Source: JAZDOK01 sp043798715
GTDB lineage: Bacteria > Vulcanimicrobiota > JAZDOK01
NCBI GenBank assembly: GCA_043798715.1
Contig: JAZDOK010000013.1
Coordinates: forward strand, 124,001 to 188,000
Reading direction: 5' to 3'
Length of the DNA stretch: 64,000 nt
The notes under the pieces were generated by a model. That model searched no databases and had not been told where the DNA came from. It saw nothing but the letters and a program-made list of their open reading frames with translations. Both the position numbers and the translations under genes were made by a program. This document shows, piece by piece, positions 33,649 to 42,565 of the stretch (within the stretch, counting starts at the first letter, position 1; every line of letters begins with the position of its first letter).

Positions 33649-35091
33649 ATGGATCTTAAAGAGCAGGAATTTGTGAAGGAGATTCCCTCAAAGAAGGAAC
33701 ACTTCTCGGAATGGTACACCGCCGTGGTCCTCAAGTCGGAGATGGCGGATTATTCGCCCGTGAGGGGCTGCATGGTCATCCGTCCCTATGGTTTCGGGAT
33801 ATGGGAGAATATCCAGCAGAGACTGGACATGCGTTTCAAGAAGACCGGCCATAAGAATGCCTACTTCCCCCTTTTCATTCCGGAGAGTTTTCTTAAGAAG
33901 GAAGCGGAGCACGTGGAAGGATTTGCTCCGCAGGTTGCCTGGGTGACGCGCGGGGGGGACGAGGAACTAACCGAGAAGCTTGCCGTCAGGCCCACCTCAG
34001 AGGCCATCATCTGCTCCATGTACTCAAAGTGGATTAAATCCTACCGGGATCTTCCCGTCCTCATCAATCAGTGGGCCAACGTCGTGCGCTGGGAGAAATC
34101 CACCAGGCTTTTTCTCAGGACGACGGAATTTCTCTGGCAGGAGGGCCACACCGCTCACCGGACCGCCGAGGAGGCCGAGGAGGAGACCCGGAAGATGCTG
34201 GACGTCTACCGTGATTTCGTGGAAAACGACCTGGCCATCCCTGTACTCTGGGGACGAAAGACCGACGGGGAGAAGTTTGCCGGGGCCGTGCATACCTACA
34301 CCATCGAGGCCCTCATGCCCGACGGGCAGGCCTTGCAGTCCGGCACCTCCCATAACCTGGGGCAGCACTTCGCCAAGGCCTTCGACATAAAGTTTCTCGA
34401 CAGCGACAACCAGGAAAAATATGTATGGGGGACCTCCTGGGGAGTTTCCACCCGCATCATAGGCGCCCTCATCATGACCCACGGAGACGACCGGGGGCTG
34501 GTTCTTCCGCCCGTCATCGCCCCCACTCAGGTGATTGTCGTCCCCATCGTCTACAAGGAAAAGGAAGAAGTCATCGGAAGAGCCCGCAAGATCATGGAGC
34601 GCCTTGCGGAGAAGTTCCGGGTGGAAATTGACGACCGTGATGAATACAAGCCAGGTTGGAAGTTCAACGAGTGGGAGATGCGAGGCGTGCCGCTTCGGCT
34701 GGAACTGGGGATGAAGGACATCGAGAAGGGCCAGGTGACGCTCGTTCCCCGCGACGGGAGCGGGAAATTATTCGTGAAGGAGGAGGACCTCGAAAAAGAG
34801 GTGGCCGCCATCCTCGATAGAATTCAGAAAAACTACTATGAAAAAGCCCTTAAATACAGGGAGGAAAATACTTTTACTGTTAATAGCCTCGATGAGCTCA
34901 AGGCGGCTATAAAGGAAAAGAAGGGCTTCTACCGCGCCCTCTGGTGCGGGCAGGAAAGCTGCGCCGACAAAGTGAGCACCGAAACCGGCACCAGCCCCCG
35001 GTGCATCTCACTGGAAGAAAAAGGGGACGGTCCCTGTATTGCCTGCGGTCGGAAAGCCGGGCAAATCATATACTTCGCCAGGGCGTACTGA
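33649..35091 (+). CDS. proS: Prolyl-tRNA synthetase, archaeal/eukaryal type
   Basis: Class II synthetase charging tRNA-Pro. ATG 33649 with TAAGGAGGCG just upstream gives 480 aa. The short form without the bacterial INS editing domain, the 'KSEMADYSPVRGCMVIRPYGFGIWENIQ' start, motif 2 'FLRTTEFLWQEGHTAH' and motif 3-type 'GTSWGVSTRIIGALIMTHGDD' all belong to the type 3 (archaeal-like) ProRS. The C-terminal zinc-binding-like module 'LWCGQESCADKV...CIACGRKAGQIIYFARAY' ends in the Tyr typical of this class. Several bacterial phyla use this form. Confidence 0.95.
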   Translation: MDLKEQEFVKEIPSKKEHFSEWYTAVVLKSEMADYSPVRGCMVIRPYGFGIWENIQQRLDMRFKKTGHKNAYFPLFIPESFLKKEAEHVEGFAPQVAWVTRGGDEELTEKLAVRPTSEAIICSMYSKWIKSYRDLPVLINQWANVVRWEKSTRLFLRTTEFLWQEGHTAHRTAEEAEEETRKMLDVYRDFVENDLAIPVLWGRKTDGEKFAGAVHTYTIEALMPDGQALQSGTSHNLGQHFAKAFDIKFLDSDNQEKYVWGTSWGVSTRIIGALIMTHGDDRGLVLPPVIAPTQVIVVPIVYKEKEEVIGRARKIMERLAEKFRVEIDDRDEYKPGWKFNEWEMRGVPLRLELGMKDIEKGQVTLVPRDGSGKLFVKEEDLEKEVAAILDRIQKNYYEKALKYREENTFTVNSLDELKAAIKEKKGFYRALWCGQESCADKVSTETGTSPRCISLEEKGDGPCIACGRKAGQIIYFARAY

Positions 35092-35128
35092 GACAATCGG
35101 CTCGGAGAAATCAGAATGAGGTGATAAA

Positions 35129-35605
35129 ATGTGCACTGTGGAAATGTTAAAAAAAATTAGCCTCTTTTCGGATTTTTCAGACGAGGAAATCGGAAAGCTG
35201 GCCCCTCTCTTCAGCGAGAGAAACTACTTGGAAGGGGAAATCATCATTCCGGAACATGCGGACAACCGGGAGATGGTCATCCTGCTTTCCGGCGCGGTGG
35301 CAGTAGAGGTGGCTCTTACTCTTCACCAACGCTCGGAGCGGCTGAGCCTTTCAATGGAGGAAGAGCCGGGCCGGATCATAGAGTGGTCCGTCGCCATTGA
35401 CACCACCCGGAGCGGAGAAACCGCCTCCGCCCGGGCACTCAGGCCAACCCGTGTGCTGGCGGCCGATGGGGAGGCAATTCTCAAGATCTGCGGGGAAAAT
35501 CTCTGCCTGGGTTATCGCCTGATGCGCAGGATTCTTCTCCTCATCGCCTCCCGCCTGAAGGATACCAGAATGCAGTTGGTCAGCTCTCTGGCACAGTACA
35601 CGTAA
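35129..35605 (+). CDS. Cyclic-nucleotide-binding-like domain protein
   Basis: A 158-aa protein with GAGGTG before ATG 35129. It begins 'MLKKISLFSDFSDEEIGKLAPLFSERNYLEGEIIIPEHADNREMVILLSGAVAVEV', the usual start of a Crp-type cNMP-binding beta roll, and ends with the helix 'LCLGYRLMRRILLLIASRLKDTR' equivalent to the dimer helix. No DNA-binding HTH follows, so it is a stand-alone sensor domain. The phosphate-binding cassette is not clearly conserved ('DTTRSGETASARAL'), so the ligand is uncertain. Confidence 0.8.
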   Translation: MCTVEMLKKISLFSDFSDEEIGKLAPLFSERNYLEGEIIIPEHADNREMVILLSGAVAVEVALTLHQRSERLSLSMEEEPGRIIEWSVAIDTTRSGETASARALRPTRVLAADGEAILKICGENLCLGYRLMRRILLLIASRLKDTRMQLVSSLAQYT

Positions 35606-35675
35606 AATGGCGTTCTCAACAATCCACAGATGCTGATACATTTTTCATCATTTCGTTGGCGCCGCGGGCTTTGGA

Positions 35676-36149
35676 ATGCTTGAAGAACTTTCCTCCAAGT
35701 TGAAAGGCCGGGTGCTGGTCCTGGGGATTGGGAACGAACTCCGGGGGGATGACGGCGCCGGAGCAGCCTTGGCCGAAAGCCTGCGGGGTAAGGTGCGGGC
35801 GGAAGTCATAAACGGCGGAGAAGTGCCTGAGAGCTACACAGGTGAGGTCAAGGACCTGACAGCAGAAACCATCCTCCTCGTGGACGCCGTGGACATGGGG
35901 GAGAAGCCCGGCTCCGTCAGCCTGATCGAAAGGGACAAATTAGCCGAGTGTCCGGCTGCTTCCACCCACCACATCCCTCTTGCGGTTCTGGCCGACTACC
36001 TTCATGCCGAGACGGGGGCCGCTGTCTTTCTCCTCGCCATCCAGGTTAGATCCACGGCCTTCGGAGCGGCTATCAGCCCGGACGTGGAAGATACCCTGGC
36101 TGCATTAAAGGAATGCTTTATGACTCTTTTGGGACCCAAATCGGCATAA
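35676..36149 (+). CDS. Hydrogenase-maturation-type endopeptidase
   Basis: A 157-aa HycI/HybD-family protease, which clips the C terminus of [NiFe]-hydrogenase large subunits. The signature 'VLGIGNELRGDDGAGAALAESL' with the nickel-sensing acidic residue is at about residues 13-34, 'ILLVDAVDMG' follows (second acidic ligand), and 'STHHIPLAVLADYL' supplies the His. No hydrogenase subunit gene lies within the window, so the substrate is encoded elsewhere. Its end overlaps the in-frame extended start of the MFS gene but not the preferred one. Confidence 0.88.
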   Translation: MLEELSSKLKGRVLVLGIGNELRGDDGAGAALAESLRGKVRAEVINGGEVPESYTGEVKDLTAETILLVDAVDMGEKPGSVSLIERDKLAECPAASTHHIPLAVLADYLHAETGAAVFLLAIQVRSTAFGAAISPDVEDTLAALKECFMTLLGPKSA

Positions 36150-36172
36150 GACTCAATATTAAACAGGAAAAG

Positions 36173-37372
36173 ATGGAAAGCGGCGCAAAAGAAGAAAAGA
36201 AAATTGCGGGCATTGAGAGGAATGTCTTTTTCGCGGGCCTGACCAGCTTTCTGACGGATACATCCACCAAGATGATCTACTGCATCATGCCGCTCTTTCT
36301 TTTATCCATCGGCGCCTCCAAAACCCAGCTTTCCCTCATCGAGGGAATCGCGGAGAGCACGGCGGCGATCCTCAAGGCCCTCTCCGGATACTGGTGCGAC
36401 CGGATCGGCCGCAACAAACCATTCATGCTCGCCGGGTATGCCGTAACCGCTGTTATTTCGCCTCTCTATGCACTGGCCCGCACGCCCCTCAACGTTCTTC
36501 TCATGCGTTTTATCGAGCGGGTGGGGAAGGGCATCCGGACGGCCCCCAGGGACAGCCTGATCGCCGGCTCTTCCCGTTGTGTCGTAACGGGGAAAAACTT
36601 CGGCTTTCACAAGGCGATGGACAATTGCGGGGCACTCGCCGGTCCACTTCTGGCCTTTTTCATTCTCTCCCGTGCGCCATCAGAATATACCCGGGTTTTT
36701 CTCTTCTCGGGCATCCCGGCCTTCCTGGGCGTTATGACTATTCTCTTTTTCATAAGGGAAACCGGTCGTTGCCCTGGAATGCCTGCCCCCAGGATCAGCC
36801 TCCGTGATTTTTCACCGAAATTTTACGCGTTTCTGGGGATCGTCTTCGTCTTCAGCCTCGGCAACTCGACGGACGCCCTTCTTCTCGTCAGGGCCAGCGA
36901 AGTGGGCGTTGCCAACGCAATGATTCCCTTTGCTTACCTCGTCTTTAACGCGGTCTCCGTTCTTTTTGCGGTTCCCCTTGGGTTGCTTTCCGACCGCATC
37001 GGGAAGGAGCGCCTCATACTGTCAGGGTTCCTGCTCTATGCCGGCGTTTATTGCGGTTTCGGTGCCGCTCACCTTAAGATCACGATTTTTCTTCTTTTCG
37101 CGCTCTACGGACTCTACAGCGCGGCTACGGACGGGGTGCAGAAGGCCCTTGTTTCCGACCTCGTCGATAAAGAGCGCCGGGGGACCGCGCTCGGCCTCTA
37201 CAACACGGTGCTCGGCCTCGCTCTGCTCCCGGCCAGCCTCATCGCCGGATTACTCTATGACCGGGTGAATTCGGGCGCCCCCTTCTATTTTGGCGCTTCG
37301 ATGGCTCTCCTGGCGGCCGTCTTAATGCTGTTTTTTCTTCTTGGCGGTAAAAAGAAAGCCGAACTGAAATAA
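36173..37372 (+). CDS. MFS transporter
   Basis: ATG 36173 with CAGGAAAAG upstream gives a 399-aa membrane protein; a start at 36113 would overlap the protease gene. About twelve hydrophobic helices are visible, with the MFS loop motif 'GYWCDRIGRNKP' between helices 2 and 3 and its counterpart 'GLLSDRIGKERL' in the second half. 'ERVGKGIRTAPRDSLIA' is the signature of a subgroup of bacterial MFS proteins of unknown substrate. Substrate cannot be predicted. Confidence 0.88.
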   Translation: MESGAKEEKKIAGIERNVFFAGLTSFLTDTSTKMIYCIMPLFLLSIGASKTQLSLIEGIAESTAAILKALSGYWCDRIGRNKPFMLAGYAVTAVISPLYALARTPLNVLLMRFIERVGKGIRTAPRDSLIAGSSRCVVTGKNFGFHKAMDNCGALAGPLLAFFILSRAPSEYTRVFLFSGIPAFLGVMTILFFIRETGRCPGMPAPRISLRDFSPKFYAFLGIVFVFSLGNSTDALLLVRASEVGVANAMIPFAYLVFNAVSVLFAVPLGLLSDRIGKERLILSGFLLYAGVYCGFGAAHLKITIFLLFALYGLYSAATDGVQKALVSDLVDKERRGTALGLYNTVLGLALLPASLIAGLLYDRVNSGAPFYFGASMALLAAVLMLFFLLGGKKKAELK

Positions 37373-37399
37373 ATCAAATTCGGCACCCCCGTATAACCT

Positions 37400-37888
37400 T
37401 TACTTTCCTACGATTTTTTTCAGTTCCTCCTCCAGGCCGGCCATGGGGTGGCCCTGCCAGAGTATATTTCCATCTTTACCGACAATGACGGCATGGGGAA
37501 TACCCGTAACGGAGTAATCCTTTGATGTTGAGCTCATGACGCCGAGTGGGTAGTTCATCTTGTTTTCCGCGGCGAAAGGCTTCACGGTATTCATGTCTTC
37601 GTCAGTGAGGGAGACGAAAGTAACACCCATGTTCTTATACTTGTTGTTAAGGGCGATCAGATGTGGTATAGAGGCCCGGCAGGGCGGGCACCAGGTGGCC
37701 CAGAACTCGACGACGACGATCTTTCCCCGCAGTGAAGCCAGCGTCAGGGGCGGCGTGTTGAGCCAATCCCCGGCCTTGATCTCCGGAGCTTTCTTCCCTG
37801 TAAGCGCGCTGTTGCCGCGTGCGCAGGCACATGAGAAAACAATCAGGGCCAGAACGAGGAGTATGAGCAATTTTTTCAAGATTTTCAT
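37400..37888 (-). CDS. TlpA-like thiol-disulfide oxidoreductase, exported
   Basis: ATG 37888 with ATGGAGG 10 bp upstream gives 162 aa with a lipoprotein-like signal ('LLILLVLALIVFSCACA'). The thioredoxin fold carries the redox site 'FWATWCPPCRASIPHL' (C-P-P-C) and the cis-proline in 'VTGIPHAVIVGKDG'. It is typical of periplasmic ResA/TlpA proteins that reduce disulfides, for example in cytochrome c maturation; no cytochrome genes are nearby. Confidence 0.9.
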   Translation of the reverse strand: MKILKKLLILLVLALIVFSCACARGNSALTGKKAPEIKAGDWLNTPPLTLASLRGKIVVVEFWATWCPPCRASIPHLIALNNKYKNMGVTFVSLTDEDMNTVKPFAAENKMNYPLGVMSSTSKDYSVTGIPHAVIVGKDGNILWQGHPMAGLEEELKKIVGK

Positions 37889-37987
37889 GCTGTTAATACC
37901 TCCATTTCTTCCAGGACTTTTCTGCATCACCCGGGGGGTTTCCTTGAAGCCCTGAAATCAACGGCCAGGATTTGCTTTCATGGAAGA

Positions 37988-38593
37988 TTAATTCAAAAGA
38001 GGACGGATTTTTTTTGAAATTCTCCTGGCCATGATTTCATACCCGGCGGAATTGGGGTGAATTTGGTCGCTTTTAAGAGCGGGATCAAAAATGATGCCGG
38101 AGAGTATGTCCTTGATAAAGAGCGCCTTTTTCTCCCGGGCCAGATTCCGGAGGCCCTTGAGGGAGGAAGAAACCATCGGGAGCGAAGTCCGTACCTCCAC
38201 CAGAACCACGGCCGCCCCTTTCTCCTGGATGAGATCGACGATCCGGCCCAGGTTGGCCAGGGTCTCTTCGGGGGGCACTTTCTGGAAAAAATCGTTGGCG
38301 CCGAATTCCACGATGACCAGCCGGGGATTTTTGCTCAGGACGTCCCGTTCAATCCGGGCCAGGCCGTCGGCGCTCTTGTTCCCGTTGACCCCTGCATTTT
38401 GGACCTCCATTCCCAGCTCCCGCCCCAGGAAGGAGGGATAGTCCTTCCCCGGCTCGGACCCGGCTCCCCGGGTCAGGCTGTCCCCGAAACAGATGATGGC
38501 CGCGCCTTTGGAATTAATGTTCCTGATGTCCGGCGAGCATCCGGAAAGAAAAATGAAAAGCAATATAAAAAGAAAAAAGCCATGGTATTTCAT
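37988..38593 (-). CDS. SGNH/GDSL-family lipoprotein esterase
   Basis: ATG 38593 gives 201 aa; a GTG at 38617 would add eight residues and overlap the HD gene slightly more. The signal peptide ends in the lipobox 'FLSGCS'. Block I 'ICFGDSLTRGAG' has the nucleophile Ser, block III 'VEFGANDFF' supplies the oxyanion Asn, and block V 'SDQIHPNSAGYEIMA' the Asp and His, so the hydrolase looks active. It is close to TesA/arylesterase proteins. Substrate unknown. Confidence 0.9.
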   Translation of the reverse strand: MKYHGFFLFILLFIFLSGCSPDIRNINSKGAAIICFGDSLTRGAGSEPGKDYPSFLGRELGMEVQNAGVNGNKSADGLARIERDVLSKNPRLVIVEFGANDFFQKVPPEETLANLGRIVDLIQEKGAAVVLVEVRTSLPMVSSSLKGLRNLAREKKALFIKDILSGIIFDPALKSDQIHPNSAGYEIMARRISKKIRPLLN

Positions 38594-38600
38594 CGAACCA

Positions 38601-39146
38601 CTAAAGTCCGAGCTCACTGCTGATGTCCTTCATGGCTGAAAGGCCCGCCTCCATCAACTCATCGAGGGTCATGCCCAGTGTCTCGCAGGTGTTCATCTGT
38701 TCCCTTGAGGCGCCGGCGGCAAACCGTTTTTCCTTGAATCTCCTTTTCGCAAAATCCAGGTCCACCCCGGCCATCTTTTTTCCGGGGGTCATCAGGGCGC
38801 AGGCGACCAGAAATCCCGTGAGCGGGTCTACCGCGTAGAGCGCCTTATCCATCAATGATTTTGCAGGTTCCTTTTCCACATGCACCTTGATAGCGTAAAG
38901 AAGCTCCGCCGGATACCCTTCCGCCTCAAGCATCCGGCAGGTGACGTTTCCATGTTCGGCCGTATTTCCGGAAGTAAGATCCACGTCCAGGTCGTGCAGG
39001 AGCCCGGTCAGGCCCCACAACTCCGGGTCCTCCTGAAAACGGCCGGCCAGGTGCCTCATCACCGCTTCCGTGGCCAGCATGTGCTTTTTCAAATGCTGGC
39101 TTTTAACGTGCTTTTCAATCAGTTCCAGGCAAGAAGATCTTTCCAT
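38601..39146 (-). CDS. HD-domain hydrolase
   Basis: A 181-aa cytoplasmic protein of the HDIG/YqeK-like group. Visible metal-binding residues are the first His in 'QHLKKHMLATEAVMRHLA', the HD pair in 'LTGLLHDLDVD', 'EHGNVTCRML' and a final 'DPLTGFLVACALM' Asp. These are the order of the HD phosphohydrolase fold. The specific substrate is unknown. AAGGGG lies upstream of ATG 39146, and the SGNH gene overlaps its end. Confidence 0.88.
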   Translation of the reverse strand: MERSSCLELIEKHVKSQHLKKHMLATEAVMRHLAGRFQEDPELWGLTGLLHDLDVDLTSGNTAEHGNVTCRMLEAEGYPAELLYAIKVHVEKEPAKSLMDKALYAVDPLTGFLVACALMTPGKKMAGVDLDFAKRRFKEKRFAAGASREQMNTCETLGMTLDELMEAGLSAMKDISSELGL

Positions 39147-39170
39147 ATTTTTTCAACCCCTTCCTTGTAT

Positions 39171-39698
39171 CTATCTTCCTGTGATCAAGCCTTCACGTGA
39201 AGTATATTGGGGATAATTGGGTTCTTTGATTCCGGATTTTTTATGGTTCATTCCCATGCAAAAGACCGTATAAGCATCAGCTTTGATTGAAACTTGGTAA
39301 CTTGGAGAGTATGTATCTTCTCCGGCTGAGGGGCAGGTTGGTATCTGTTTCAGGTACTCGGGGGGAACAAGCTTTTGTAAGGAACGAGGAAACATATTAT
39401 GGTTATCATCGTGGTACATTTCCAAGGCGGCACCCATGTTCTTCAAATTGCTTTGGCAGGCAGTAAAACCGCCGCCAACATGGTGCTCTTTAAGTAATTC
39501 AGGAATCATGCAGATAGAAAAAAAGAGCATAACAAAAAACATGATCAAGCATTTATTAAACAACCACCAATTGAATTTGACTTTCCTATCAACAAAAAAA
39601 TACCTGACAAAGTGAGCAATAGTCATGATGACAATTATCATCAGTGACGCAAGTCCAAAAACCATTATGGAATATACAAAATATGCAGATACTTCCAT
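39171..39698 (-). CDS. Two-TM membrane protein with pseudopilin-like C-terminal domain
   Basis: A 175-aa protein. Two hydrophobic helices (about residues 8-30 and 44-66) lead to a C-terminal domain that reads 'CQSNLKNMGAALEMYHDDNHNMFPRSLQKLVPPEYLKQIPTCPSAGEDTYS...SIKADAYTVFCMGMNH'. That domain matches the globular part of a common pseudopilin group ('C.sNLkniGtAleMYstDN...yP.sL..L.p.YL..iPtCPa.g.dtY'). The prepilin signal with its cleavage site is missing, and the anchor is a helical hairpin. Unlike a true pilin, it would stay in the inner membrane. Confidence 0.75.
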   Translation of the reverse strand: MEVSAYFVYSIMVFGLASLMIIVIMTIAHFVRYFFVDRKVKFNWWLFNKCLIMFFVMLFFSICMIPELLKEHHVGGGFTACQSNLKNMGAALEMYHDDNHNMFPRSLQKLVPPEYLKQIPTCPSAGEDTYSPSYQVSIKADAYTVFCMGMNHKKSGIKEPNYPQYTSREGLITGR

Positions 39699-39736
39699 TT
39701 CAGCCTTTCTTTTTCATGCGACACACATTGTTGTAA

Positions 39737-41356
39737 TTATTTTTTGCTTTCCTCGGTTTCTGCGATTTCATGGAGAATTTCGCGTGTCTTGCCATCCATT
39801 TCAAGACCGGAATTTGCATACGCCAGGCCGATTTCTGCTAGTACACTGGCTTTGGCATCACTGTCATATGAAAAAAAATCACTTGGAGAGTAATTATGAA
39901 TCTCTTTTGCAGATTGCAAAGCCTGAATTAGGATTTCCGAAGCCTTATCTTTGCGGTTGATTTGGGCGTATTTTTCTGCGATTTTTGCAAGAGTGACGGC
40001 CTTTCTCGATGGTTCAGAAATTCGGTCTACTGTAAGAAGGGCGTCACCATAAAAGCCGTCTTTTAAATATTTTTCGGCGATATCCACGAAGATTAAATTT
40101 ACTATAGGAAATGAATCACCGCATATAGAGAAGTGTGTATCCATCATCCCTGCAATTTCGAGAGACTTTTTAATCTCACCGGCCAGGATATAGATTCTAG
40201 CCACCTTAGCCAATACTTCCTCCTTGTCCCTTCCATACTCTAAAGGCTTGACTAATTTAACAGCCTGCGGGAGAATTTTGGAAATCATAGAAAATGAACC
40301 GCCTGCTCGTTGATAATCCTCGGCTAAGCTGGCGAGTGCAAAAGCCTTAATAGAAGATGGCTTTAAAGAATCGGCTGCTTTAATGTCTTGTGATAAAAGA
40401 TAGGATGCTTTTTTAGCTTCACCCATGGATTCGTAGCCAGCGGCAATCTCTGGAAAATTTGAAAATGACAATTTATCACGCGGTTGCTTTTTTATAAAAT
40501 CAAGGGTTTTTGAATACATTTTAATTGCTTTCTTTCTATTACCTGCCATGCGATAGGCATCAGCAATTTCACGAAATGTTATGATTTTGTCATCAATCTT
40601 ACGGAGTTTTTCTGCATCTTTAACTGCATAAGAAAGCAGCAATTCAGCCTCAGCTTTGTGCCCCTCGCCGGCATATCTATAAGCAAGATCTGCGTACCCC
40701 CTTGACCTGGAACAAATGTCAAACGTTTTATTCACACCCTTAATAAGCAAAGGAAATATTTTAGATTCGCTTCCCAGAGGTGTCGTTTTTACATCCAGTA
40801 TAACAGCAATTCCCATTACAATATCTATTCCTTCTTCTTTATTTTGCAGAACAGACTTCATTGAGAGATAAATAAGTTCAGTCGCTTTCTCCTTAAATCC
40901 GAATTTAAATAATATTTCTGCGATTTCGGATAGCTTGATGGCAGTAAAGCAATCACCTTCCTTGAGAGCTATGTCTCGAGATTGCAATAATACTTTTAAG
41001 AGTTCTTTCTGATTTTCGAGCTTGGCAAACCCACTCAAGAGACCCTTCAATGCATCTAGTTTGTGATATGGATCTTTAATACCCTTTATAAAGAATCGTG
41101 CTTTCTCAAATTGCCCGGTTTCTGCATATTTACTTGCGAGATCTGCCACCGCCTCTTCTTTTGCATCCACATTTTTATAAGCACTGATCAAAAAAGCAGC
41201 GCAATCGAGCGGACTTTTCTCGGGATCAAAGTCCTTGCCTAATAGAGGGACCGGGCTTGGAGTGGGTGGTTTTATTGCTTCCTTTGCGGGAAGAGAGGCG
41301 CATAACAACAGAACACAGAAAAAGACTAAGAAAAAAAGACTAAATACTCGTTTCAT
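39737..41356 (-). CDS. Exported TPR-like repeat protein
   Basis: A 539-aa protein with a signal peptide ('VFSLFFLVFFCVLLLCASLPAKEA'). From about residue 50 the sequence is made of helical pairs of about 34 residues with TPR-like spacing ('ASKYAETGQFEKARFFIKGI', 'ADLAYRYAGEGHKAEAELLLSYAV', 'ADAYRMAGNRKKAIKMYSKTLDFI', 'AAGYESMGEAKKASYLLSQDI', 'AEKYLKDGFYGDALLTVDRI', 'AEKYAQINRKDKASEILIQAL'). Such solenoids hold protein partners. It is more AT-rich than the housekeeping genes around it. Partner unknown. Confidence 0.8.
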   Translation of the reverse strand: MKRVFSLFFLVFFCVLLLCASLPAKEAIKPPTPSPVPLLGKDFDPEKSPLDCAAFLISAYKNVDAKEEAVADLASKYAETGQFEKARFFIKGIKDPYHKLDALKGLLSGFAKLENQKELLKVLLQSRDIALKEGDCFTAIKLSEIAEILFKFGFKEKATELIYLSMKSVLQNKEEGIDIVMGIAVILDVKTTPLGSESKIFPLLIKGVNKTFDICSRSRGYADLAYRYAGEGHKAEAELLLSYAVKDAEKLRKIDDKIITFREIADAYRMAGNRKKAIKMYSKTLDFIKKQPRDKLSFSNFPEIAAGYESMGEAKKASYLLSQDIKAADSLKPSSIKAFALASLAEDYQRAGGSFSMISKILPQAVKLVKPLEYGRDKEEVLAKVARIYILAGEIKKSLEIAGMMDTHFSICGDSFPIVNLIFVDIAEKYLKDGFYGDALLTVDRISEPSRKAVTLAKIAEKYAQINRKDKASEILIQALQSAKEIHNYSPSDFFSYDSDAKASVLAEIGLAYANSGLEMDGKTREILHEIAETEESKK

Positions 41357-41398
41357 AGGAGCGGCCAGCCCCCCTTAGTTCTCTTCATGAAGACGCTC

Positions 41399-41695
41399 TC
41401 ATTCGTATTTAGTATTTACCGACATGAAGTCCTCAAAGTTATTCTTCTGGAGATAAAGACGTTTTCCTCTCAGCACTGAGCGGTCCACGCAATCTTGTGA
41501 TATAGCAGGAATTTCGCAGGCGCCTGAGAATCTAAAAAATCTGGAGCGCCAATAAACGGCTCCTTGGGCAAGAACTGCGTATTCATCGTCCTTCCTTATA
41601 TACTTCCCAATACTAGAGTTTGTTCTGTCTAACCCCACACAGAAACGGTCAATTTTCCCCGTTGTCAGGGAACTCTTCTGGCCAAAGCACATCAT
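41399..41695 (-). CDS. Hypothetical protein, uncertain
   Basis: A 98-codon frame overlapping the end of the truncated gene upstream by 47 bp. The product has no hydrophobic helix and no motif I recognise; its middle reads 'IRKDDEYAVLAQGAVYWRSRFFRFSGACEI'. No good RBS is visible. It could be a small downstream partner of the truncated gene or a fortuitous frame. Confidence 0.3.
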   Translation of the reverse strand: MMCFGQKSSLTTGKIDRFCVGLDRTNSSIGKYIRKDDEYAVLAQGAVYWRSRFFRFSGACEIPAISQDCVDRSVLRGKRLYLQKNNFEDFMSVNTKYE

Positions 41696-42381
41696 GACTG
41701 TCTATAGCCAAAGGATAAGGGAAAGAATATGCATTATACAGGTGTACAGCGATGCGCGCATGTCGCTTAGTTAAAAAACGCAGAAGAATATGATGAAGTC
41801 TTAATTTTATAGCATTATATCCTGCTTTGGCAGGTGTCATGTCGCTCCAGTCTTTAGGCAGTATATCTTTTGTATATACTCTCTTGCCAACCTCAGACAT
41901 ATACCAAAAGGTCATGGCATAGGCCGCTTGAGCTAGGACCTCTTGCGACCATGCAAGGGTGACTTTCCAGGTATTAGGTTTCAATTCTTCGATTTGCGTT
42001 TGTATTGGTGGTTCAGAAGCTTGTTGAATGAATAATTCCCTCACATCGTCTGTTTTCTGAAGCCATTTATAATTTCTGCTTAGCTTCCACTTTGATGGAA
42101 TGACGAAAATTCGAACCAATTGAGAAATATCAATTCCATTGCCTGGCCAGACCTTTTCTCCCAGCTTGACTCCACCATCCAATCGCTGAATATTCTTATC
42201 AATTTGCTCAATAATCCTCTTTGGAGAAATTGCCATAGATTTGACTTCTACTATTGCGTGAATCCGTAGGGAACTAATGCCATTTGCCGAGAGATTTGAT
42301 TTTTCTTCAACAAGTATTCCGTCTGCGCCTTTTGAAAAGCCTCCCCATTGTGAATGATGTTTCTTCTTTGGTCCGGCAAAC
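41649..42381 (-). pseudogene. 5'-truncated gene, possible PD-(D/E)XK-type nuclease
   Basis: The frame is open from the IS21 end (42382) down to the stop at 41649, about 244 codons of native sequence. Upstream of 42382 it runs on into the IS terminal repeats up to 42542, which is not real coding. Near the new N terminus is 'RIHAIVEVKSMAIS', with the 'vEvKs' look of a nuclease active-site strand, followed by 'VRIFVIPSKWKLSRNYKWL'. The C-terminal half is helical with 'WSQEVLAQAAYAMTFWYMSEV'. Start codon and N-terminal region were lost when the IS arrived or by a later rearrangement. Confidence 0.65.
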
Positions 42382-42387
42382 TGCGTA

Positions 42388-42502
42388 TTCCACGGCGAAC
42401 CGATCAGCGATTCCACGCGCAACCGATCACTGATTCCACGGCCATCCGATCGCTGATTCCACGGGCAACCGATCGCTGATTCCATAGCCATCCGATCGCT
42501 CA
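42388..42502 (+). repeat. Left-end array of five 23-bp repeats (IS21)
   Basis: Five head-to-tail 23-bp units begin at 42388, 42411, 42434, 42457 and 42480. The shared pattern is TTCCAcgg-n-(A/C)A(A/T)CCGATC-n-CTGA. They lie between the left tip and istA and are probably transposase binding sites that also carry or overlap the istA promoter. Confidence 0.85.
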
Positions 42503-42565
42503 GCGGTGGCAGAGGTCTAAAAAAGACTTCAAGGAAAATCACCTCCCAAAGGAGGTGGGTCTACC

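Noticed and set aside
42388..42502. Regular 23-bp repeats resembling a CRISPR array
   Set aside because: Units are in direct tandem with no spacers, lie at an IS21 end and have counterparts at its other end; no cas genes are present.
42382..42542. N-terminal extension of the truncated nuclease-like gene
   Set aside because: This part of the frame is IS21 terminal repeat sequence, so the encoded residues are not native.
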